A stretch of 11,114 nt of DNA from Phoronis pallida (Eukaryota; Phoronida; Phoronidae), in assembly GCA_028565715.1 (NCBI GenBank), contig JAOXYC010216906.1, forward strand, positions 1-11,114. The letters are read 5' to 3'. Positions 7,201 through 11,114 of this stretch are shown here, in pieces. A program made the position numbers and the translations under genes. The notes beneath the pieces are model-generated. The model searched no databases and was not told where the DNA came from. It was given only the letters and a program-made list of their open reading frames with translations. How positions within the stretch are numbered: position 1 is the stretch's first letter; the number at the start of each line of letters is the position of its first letter.

Positions 7201-8634
7201 GCACCCCCTAGCTGTTTTCAAATTTTGCTGGAATAAGCGCCCCCCTTGCGACTGAAATTATCACCAACTTATCTTGTTTTCCTCACCGAAACCTTACATC
7301 AAACATTTTTTTTTGTAACAAACAAGTATTTTGAATAAAATTAAGCATGTTTCTTTGTGTTTTTTTCATTTCCATTAGTCAAATCCCTTTCTGAAAATGA
7401 AAACTTCCATTGTTCGCTTAAATGCGTGAATTCTGAAAATTTCTTCCAAATAAGCGCCCATTTCTGAATTTTCCAAGCGCCCTGGGCGCTTATTAGGGAG
7501 AATACGGTAAACCTGTTACGTTTAATATAGTTCTCATAAGTTAGTGTTTTTTCACATCAATAACAAATTGAAGTAACTTACGTGGAACACATTGGAAGAG
7601 TTCCTCAGATCCAAGATAACGGGAGATTTTTCCTCGTGGACACGCGCACATCCCCCAGTCACAGCGACTTTTAACACATTCTAGATCTCCCAGTGATTCA
7701 CAATCACTCTTAGTTTTACAGAACTTTAATGCACATCCTGAAATTATGACAAGAACATTGTTTAGAGTTGTGAGTTATGATGTTTTTTGAAATAATTATA
7801 ATACTCAGTGCTTATACTCTAGAAATCTGGTCATCGGTGTTGAAAGGTGTCTTTTTTCTTACCCATTAAAGAGTTAAAAGTTGTGACATCTTCATTATTA
7901 TCACATCCGTAATGATATATACTCCAAATTTATCTGTAATGAGAAACTTCCCAGTCTCATTAAGATTTCTGTTCAATTTTACAATCTTTCTCTTTCACTT
8001 TTAAGCCCCAAACAAAATGTACATTTTCGGAACATAGAACCTTTTTTATTTTTCAAAAAGATTCTATGTTCCGAAAGCTCTATATTGCGCAGGTCTATGC
8101 GACAACTGTCAGAACATAGAGCTGTCGGAATATAGAGCTGTCGCAAGAACCTTTTTGAAAAAAAAAAGGTTCTGTGTTCTGAAATGTACATCTTTCTCTT
8201 TCACTTTTAAGCCCCATCTTTAATTTAGTATATGGAAAGCGGTCAGTGAGACAAACTCTGATCTTGTTTGATCTATTTCAATTCAAATATTAATATTTGC
8301 AAAATAATAATTTAAGTGAAGAAATTATACACGAGAGTGAGCGATATTTAGCCATTTTTCCATAATTATTAACTAAATAAATTTATTTTAGCTAGAATTC
8401 ATAATTTCTGAATTTGGTTAATAATGGAAATAACAAACTGATGATGTGCAGTAATTTTTTCCCGGGCTTTCGGAACATAGAGCTATCGGAATATAGAGCT
8501 ATCGTAACATAGAGCCGTCGGAACATAGAGCTGTCAGAACATAGAGCTGTCCCCGAATGAAATGACATACCTGAGTGAAATAGGAGACTACATACAATAA
8601 CTATCTGTAGAGGTGTGGCCTGGAAATAAAACAT
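4134..8634 (-). CDS. Secreted cysteine-rich EB/EGF-like multi-module protein with GPI-type tail (complete, 7 exons, 333 aa)
   Basis: Join 8634-8571, 7737-7582, 6743-6411, 6200-6069, 5738-5577, 4600-4514, 4201-4134 on the minus strand: 1002 nt, 333 residues and a TGA stop. All six introns are GT-AG and phase 1, and the frame stays open throughout. Layout by residue: signal peptide 1 to about 22; eight-cysteine module 23-73; long module 81-182 with a cysteine-free Ser/Gly-rich spacer 118-135; EB-like module 191-226; a second EB-like module 236-280; truncated module 289-309; hydrophobic tail about 318-330. Most modules end in C-x-C followed by a last cysteine, as in EB and EGF-like domains. N-glycosylation sequons occur at N214 (NQS) and N260 (NTS). 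I infer an extracellular protein tethered to the membrane, likely by GPI. Its function and orthologue are not recognised. The ATG at 8634 is preferred because a hydrophobic signal sequence follows directly; two upstream in-frame ATGs (8691, 8664) lie inside a foldback repeat. Confidence 0.83.
4514..4600 (-). CDS. Cysteine-rich protein, exon 6: truncated EB-like module
   Basis: The acceptor is atctttcag|ga and the donor is aatg|gtaggt. The exon is 87 nt, phase 1-1, residues 284-311. It reads VLGSKCHGDDNCHGINAN, then AICVGGECQN. Cysteines at 289, 295, 304 and 309 match the first four of the exon 4 module, but the C-x-C partner and the closing cysteine are missing. The half module runs straight into the hydrophobic tail encoded by the next exon. 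Confidence 0.85.
4663..4895. repeat. Long inverted repeat in intron 5 of the cysteine-rich gene
   Basis: The left arm from 4663 (aaacaagtgttattgaaaac..) matches the reverse complement of the right arm ending at 4895, through to cagctggca / tgccagctg near the centre. That is about 95-100 bp per arm with a loop of about 45 bp. TTAA lies next to both ends (4661-4664, 4897-4900), compatible with a piggyBac-type target, but the termini are not otherwise typical. Confidence 0.78.
5012..5351. repeat. Long degenerate foldback repeat in intron 5
   Basis: Centred near 5182. The inner stem tctagcctaaaataact / agttattttaggctaga is perfect over 17 bp. The arms continue outward with matching blocks gttcctca, actgcatg, attcatgaccaaa and cattaaag. 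The arms differ by several small indels, so this is an older element than the others. The 69-codon minus-strand open frame here (4940-5149) is a by-product. Confidence 0.75.
5357..5461. repeat. Short hairpin repeat
   Basis: aataaaatgctgaacg ttttcactgaaaa at 5357-5385 is inverted at 5433-5461 with few mismatches, leaving a 47-bp loop. It abuts the preceding foldback and is in the same intron. Confidence 0.7.
5577..5738 (-). CDS. Cysteine-rich protein, exon 5: divergent EB-like module
   Basis: The acceptor is ttttacag|ga and the donor is cca|gtaagt. The exon is 162 nt, phase 1-1, residues 230-282. Cysteines are at 236, 244, 252, 257, 267, 269 and 280. This odd number (seven) suggests one free cysteine or a bond to another module. 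The module starts LKFGETCNPG, which parallels the LLGDTC start of the previous exon and the VLGSKC start of the next one. N260 is in an NTS sequon. Confidence 0.88.
6069..6200 (-). CDS. Cysteine-rich protein, exon 4: EB-like module
   Basis: The acceptor is tatttcag|tt and the donor is accag|gtaggt. The exon is 132 nt, phase 1-1, residues 186-228. Cysteines at 191, 197, 205, 210, 212 and 226 give C-x5-C-x7-C-x4-C-x-C-x13-C, the cleanest EB/EGF-like spacing in the protein. The core reads GDTCIVDGDCGNIENVVC, then RDNECACKN. N214 is in an NQS sequon. Confidence 0.88.
6411..6743 (-). CDS. Cysteine-rich protein, exon 3: long double-part module
   Basis: The acceptor is cttgccacag|ag and the donor is cctaa|gtgagt. 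The exon is 333 nt, phase 1-1, residues 75-184. The first part (C81, 90, 97, 102, 104, 117) is a clear EB-like unit containing VCVDGKCQCDPGHYSRFGG. A spacer of 18 residues without cysteine, rich in Ser, Pro and Gly, follows. The second part (C136, 156, 158, 182) has few cysteines and an 18-residue Ser/Gly-rich loop including SGLSSSDSRSLSPGGP. The exon is about twice the length of its neighbours, so it may be two fused module exons in which the second has lost cysteines. Confidence 0.9.
7163..7509. mobile_element. MITE with TACCGTA / AATAAGCGCCC termini in intron 2
   Basis: Termini taccgtactctctctaataa.. and ..ttattagggagaatacggta are inverted over 26 bp with two differences. The motif aagcgccc recurs inside at least four times, and near the right end forms the palindrome agcgccctgggcgct. 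No coding capacity. It shares the first seven bases with the 1174-1470 element. Confidence 0.8.
7582..7737 (-). CDS. Cysteine-rich protein, exon 2: eight-cysteine module
   Basis: The acceptor is aatttcag|ga and the donor is cac|gtaagt. The exon is 156 nt, phase 1-1, residues 23-73. Cysteines fall at 23, 28, 34, 42, 47, 52, 54 and 71. The stretch CALKFCKTKSDCESLG, followed later by CDWGMCACPRGK, resembles an EB/EGF-like fold with a C-x-C pair and a final cysteine 17 residues on. The other two frames of the exon are not open across it, which supports the frame chosen. Confidence 0.85.
7984..8216. repeat. Hairpin repeat (8018-8190) flanked by 27-bp identical direct repeats
   Basis: An identical 27-bp sequence (beginning atctttctctttcac, ending taagcccca) occupies 7984-8010 and 8190-8216. 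Between them, tgtaca..ttcggaacatagaacc is inverted at the right (ggttctgtgttctgaa..tgtaca). The interior holds inverted and direct copies of the 16-bp (cggaacatagagctgt) unit also found at 8471-8550. Located in intron 1. Confidence 0.78.
8471..8550. repeat. 16-bp minisatellite, five units
   Basis: Units are exactly 16 bp: 8471 cggaacatagagctat, 8487 cggaatatagagctat, 8503 cgtaacatagagccgt, 8519 cggaacatagagctgt, 8535 cagaacatagagctgt. It lies in intron 1, 20 bp inside the exon 1 donor. Confidence 0.92.
8571..8634 (-). CDS. Cysteine-rich protein, exon 1: signal peptide
   Basis: This exon encodes residues 1-21 plus the first base of Gly22. The sequence starts MFYFQATPLQIVIVCSLLF, with an uncharged hydrophobic core (LQIVIVCSLLF) typical of a eukaryotic secretion signal; cleavage is likely near residues 20-24. 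The donor is cactcag|gtatgt, with GT at 8570-8569. A competing reading is that tttatttccag, ending at 8620, is a splice acceptor and that the true first exon lies further right; the coding part would then begin at Ala6. I prefer the single-exon start because the ATG immediately precedes an excellent signal sequence. The 5' boundary of the transcript is not determined. Confidence 0.72.
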
Positions 8635-8644
8635 GCAATCTTGA

Positions 8645-8995
8645 TTAAGATACGGTCTCCTCATTGGTGACGATCTGGGTTCAAAATTCAAATCAACTTG
8701 AAATTGTGTGTACGAGTCCTTTTATGAGTATAGTTAACCTGCATCTTAGTAAAAAAAATTCAAAAAAAATCAGTAAATGGGTAAATTTGAGCTTTTTATC
8801 CTAAAAAGCGTAAATTTCGAAAACCTTGTTGTCCGACAAGGTTTTTTTGGATACAAAGATCTCAAATTTACCCTTTACCGATTTTTTTGACTATGATGCA
8901 GGTTAACTATATTCATCAAAGGACTCATACACAAAATTTCTAGTTGATTTGAATTTTGACCCCAGATTCTCACCAACGAGGAGACAGTATCTTTA
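8645..8995. repeat. 351-bp foldback repeat directly upstream of the start codon
   Basis: The left arm from about 8645 (aagatacggtctcctca..) pairs with the right arm ending about 8995 (..gaggagacagtatctt) along nearly its whole length, about 165 bp each. The centre contains aaaaccttgt / acaaggtttt. The left edge is 11 bp from the ATG at 8634, so the element forms the 5' UTR or proximal promoter of the cysteine-rich gene. It supplies two upstream in-frame ATGs (8691, 8664). Confidence 0.85.
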
Positions 8996-9987
8996 AACTT
9001 GCGTCACACTGGTAATGTCCATTAACGTACTGGATAAATTGTGTCCCAGAAAATCAGAATTAAAGGCTTTAGTTCAGGGTAATTTGTTAATTACAAAAAA
9101 ATGAGGCACAATTTATAATACAAAATACCAAGAATTTAGATGACCAACTCTTCAGGCATATTGTTCCAACTAATGTTATCAATGCATTTCCCCGCCGTGT
9201 TTAAACCTTAATTATATGAGGCAGTTTTGATAACATAATAATGCTCACTTATGTCTCATCTACTGAAGTGGTTTAATTTCAATTATTGAATCTAAAAGTT
9301 CAGGATTTTTTATGTCCACTTGATATTCAGAAACAAATGTTTTTTTTTATACTTTTAACACTTTGGTGCTGGTCAATTCCATAGATAACTCAAGTCAGCC
9401 CTACTACTGAATTGAACCGAACGAAACCGAAGATTTGATCCGAAAACTGAGATAACCGAACCGATTCAAACCAAAGAAGCCGATTCGTTTCACCCCAACT
9501 TTTGACCATGCATGTGCCTGTAATTTGCACTCAAAAAACACCTCACCCGCAATGTCGGGAACAACTGTGACTATATTTTTTAATGAATTTGAAAAGACAG
9601 AAAAAATCCGAACTGAACTGGGAATATAAATATTTTTTTAGAGTGTCCCTTGGGATCAAATCCAAGAAACACTCATTGAATGAAAAATCCTATTAGAAAA
9701 CATTTTATTCCTGCGTGGTGCTGTTACAAATACAACTATGTGAAAATCATATAACTTACTACAATGTGTGGGTAGAACATCTTTAGTTTTTTATTCCTTG
9801 TGATGACATCCAGTCAATTCGTCCAACTTGAACTTCAAAGTTTGAGTAAGTACTACTTCACTTCTGGCTCAGCTGGCAGTTGTTATGAACAAATCCCGTG
9901 TGTTAGCCTTTATAGTAGGGTATCAATGTGTGTTATATGATCTCATGGATGCCGCTTCCTCATAACATTTTCAATCAGCAGGGTCAT
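8996..9987. other. No gene seen; degenerate CCGAA-type simple repeat at about 9412-9490
   Basis: AT-rich sequence upstream of the minus-strand gene. The only structure noticed is a patch of imperfect (aac)cgaa repeats (ccgaacgaaaccgaag.., ataaccgaaccgattc..). No exon with conserved motifs was seen on either strand. Confidence 0.45.
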
Positions 9988-9988
9988 C

Positions 9989-10022
9989 ATATGCGTCCAC
10001 ATATTTATATGTGATCGCATAT
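9989..10022. repeat. Stem-loop
   Basis: atatgcgtccacatat pairs with atatgtgatcgcatat around a short loop. It sits at the left edge of the dispersed repeat that follows and may be part of it. Confidence 0.45.
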
Positions 10023-10029
10023 TGTTGTC

Positions 10030-10590
10030 ATCCTGGTCCTTCGTCCGTCATCAGTCGTGCACAATTGGTTCTGTTGATTATTTTCAAAACCGCTTGACAG
10101 ATTTGGACGGAATTTGGTACACCTGTTCTGGGCAATGATAATAATAATAATGATAATGAGCGAATTTATATAGTGCTTTATCTATGAGCATATTCTAAAG
10201 CGCTTCACACATTAGTATCCCAGGCTGCGGAACTGTTCATTTGTGTGCCATTTTAACTCCCGAAGGAGTATTCTGGCTATGATGGGCTGGATTGGAAAGA
10301 TTTTCGGGTCTTGACCTCCCACAAAGGCTCCCCCTGTTGGCAAAAAAGTACAAGATCAAGCTGTTATTGGTTTCCATCGATTTTCTCTGAAAATGGTCAA
10401 GCGATTTTGACAAAACTTGGTACACATGCTCCGGATGATAATTGGCCGCAGTGGTCAACCTTTAAAGCTCCGCCTGTTGGCCAAATTTGTTCATAAAAAA
10501 TTGTAATGTTTCCGTTGATTTTCTCTGAAACCGCTCAAGCGATTTTAACGAAACTTGGTACACACTTGGGCGGAATAGTTTTTGGGGAAA
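10030..10590 (+). repeat. Dispersed repeat with three 'acttggtacac' copies
   Basis: Three diverged copies begin near 10064, 10367 and 10503. Each has the order (t)ttccgttgattttctctg-like, ccgctcaagcgatttt, aacttggtacaca. A second block, aaagctccgcctgttggc, follows at 10325 and 10469. The unit is about 140-150 bp. Copies 1 and 2 are spread apart by the insertion at about 10139-10305. I recognise this style from invertebrate genomes but cannot name a family. Confidence 0.7.
10139..10305 (+). mobile_element. Microsatellite-led short repeat (TTTATATAGTGCTT...AAAGCGCTT)
   Basis: It starts with ataataataataatgataat, then gagcgaatttatatagtgct and ctaaagcgcttcacac. This combination is a widespread short interspersed repeat in aquatic animal genomes as I recall it. 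It interrupts the first unit of the surrounding repeat. The right boundary is approximate. Confidence 0.55.
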
Positions 10591-11114
10591 TAGGCCCACC
10601 CTAACTCCCTGTGTTGGTACAGATGTTCATGGTGATGATTTGCCTACACAAAGAGACTGTTAGGTCTTCCTTACACCAACCTTTGTTTATATTACTTGGG
10701 ATATCTGTTGGTTTTTAATCCCCTTAATCTACCACCCAAGTGGACGCATCTTTATAGCATTGCTCTAGTAATCACTATTGAGTGTTCAGTTGTGGTGTCA
10801 GGAAATGTTCGAATAATAATAAAGATTTACATTTTATTATGTGTCAGGAAATATCATATGAAAATTGGCAATTTCCATTTTATCTGTAACACTTGTTAGC
10901 AAGAAAGTTGTTAACATTCCAGCATGTTTTGATTAATGAAAAATTAAGTAAACGTGCTGTATCCTATGTTTGAAAATCATAAAAATGTATTGATTAAAGG
11001 CGTACATCGCCACTTACGAATGTCAAGTTATGAATTATTGAAATACGGCGTTTTCATCCGTTTCTTTAAAACAGTTTGATCATTTTTCGTTGCCAATATG
11101 TGTTACTACCTTCA
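10591..11114. other. No gene recognised
   Basis: AT-rich sequence with a 67-codon plus-strand open frame (10696-10899) lacking motifs or splice context. No repeat structure stood out apart from two short gtgtcaggaaat copies (about 10796 and 10841). Confidence 0.45.

Noticed and set aside
7163-7509. Repeated aagcgccc motif as a CRISPR-like array
   Set aside because: Spacing is irregular, the motif is short and it sits within terminal inverted repeats of a eukaryotic MITE.
7979-8691. Minus-strand open frames 7979-8191 and 8392-8691 reading CSDS/MFR-type peptide repeats
   Set aside because: These are readings of the 16-bp minisatellite and hairpin; only 8571-8634 within the second is kept, as exon 1.
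10237-10496. Overlapping open frames on both strands
   Set aside because: They fall in the dispersed repeat; no match to a transposase or reverse transcriptase motif.

Overview
This is a stretch of animal (metazoan) genome, AT-rich, with GT-AG spliced genes separated by many short non-autonomous repeats. There is no long open reading frame, no bacterial gene layout and no autonomous transposase or reverse transcriptase. The conserved gene, the repeat style (foldback elements, MITEs, a CAA/ATA microsatellite-led 'TTTATATAG..CTT' repeat) and the cysteine-rich secreted protein suggest an invertebrate, probably marine. I cannot place it to phylum from this sequence.

Left part (1-2.4 kb), plus strand: two in-phase exons (269-376 and 1831-1949) of a TCF25/NULP1 (yeast Rqc1) homologue, a component of the ribosome-associated quality-control complex. 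The intron between them holds four independent repeat insertions (547-757, 802-1020, 1174-1470, 1610-1759). I find no later TCF25 exon anywhere to the right in the window.

Middle part (4.13-8.63 kb), minus strand: a complete seven-exon gene, none of whose exons stands out as an ORF by itself except one. The joined CDS (8634-8571, 7737-7582, 6743-6411, 6200-6069, 5738-5577, 4600-4514, 4201-4134) is 1002 nt and encodes 333 residues: signal peptide, a chain of cysteine-rich EB/EGF-like modules, then a C-terminal hydrophobic tail like a GPI-anchor signal. Every internal intron is phase 1, the layout expected for shuffled extracellular modules. The gene appears either to converge on TCF25 or to sit antisense within a very long TCF25 intron.

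Repeats: nearly every gap and intron holds a recognisable element. Several have clear target-site duplications: 2384-2573 (9 bp), 3472-3831 (10 bp, inserted into a tandem array), 547-757 (15 bp) and 802-1020 (16 bp, A-tail). Two elements share TACCGTA termini (1174-1470 and 7163-7509). Long foldback repeats occupy 4663-4895, 5012-5351, 5357-5461, 8018-8190 and 8645-8995. A 16-bp minisatellite lies in intron 1 at 8471-8550.

Right part (9.0-11.1 kb): no gene seen. It carries a degenerate CCGAA-like simple repeat and a dispersed repeat with three 'cttggtacac'-type copies, one of which is interrupted by another repeat.
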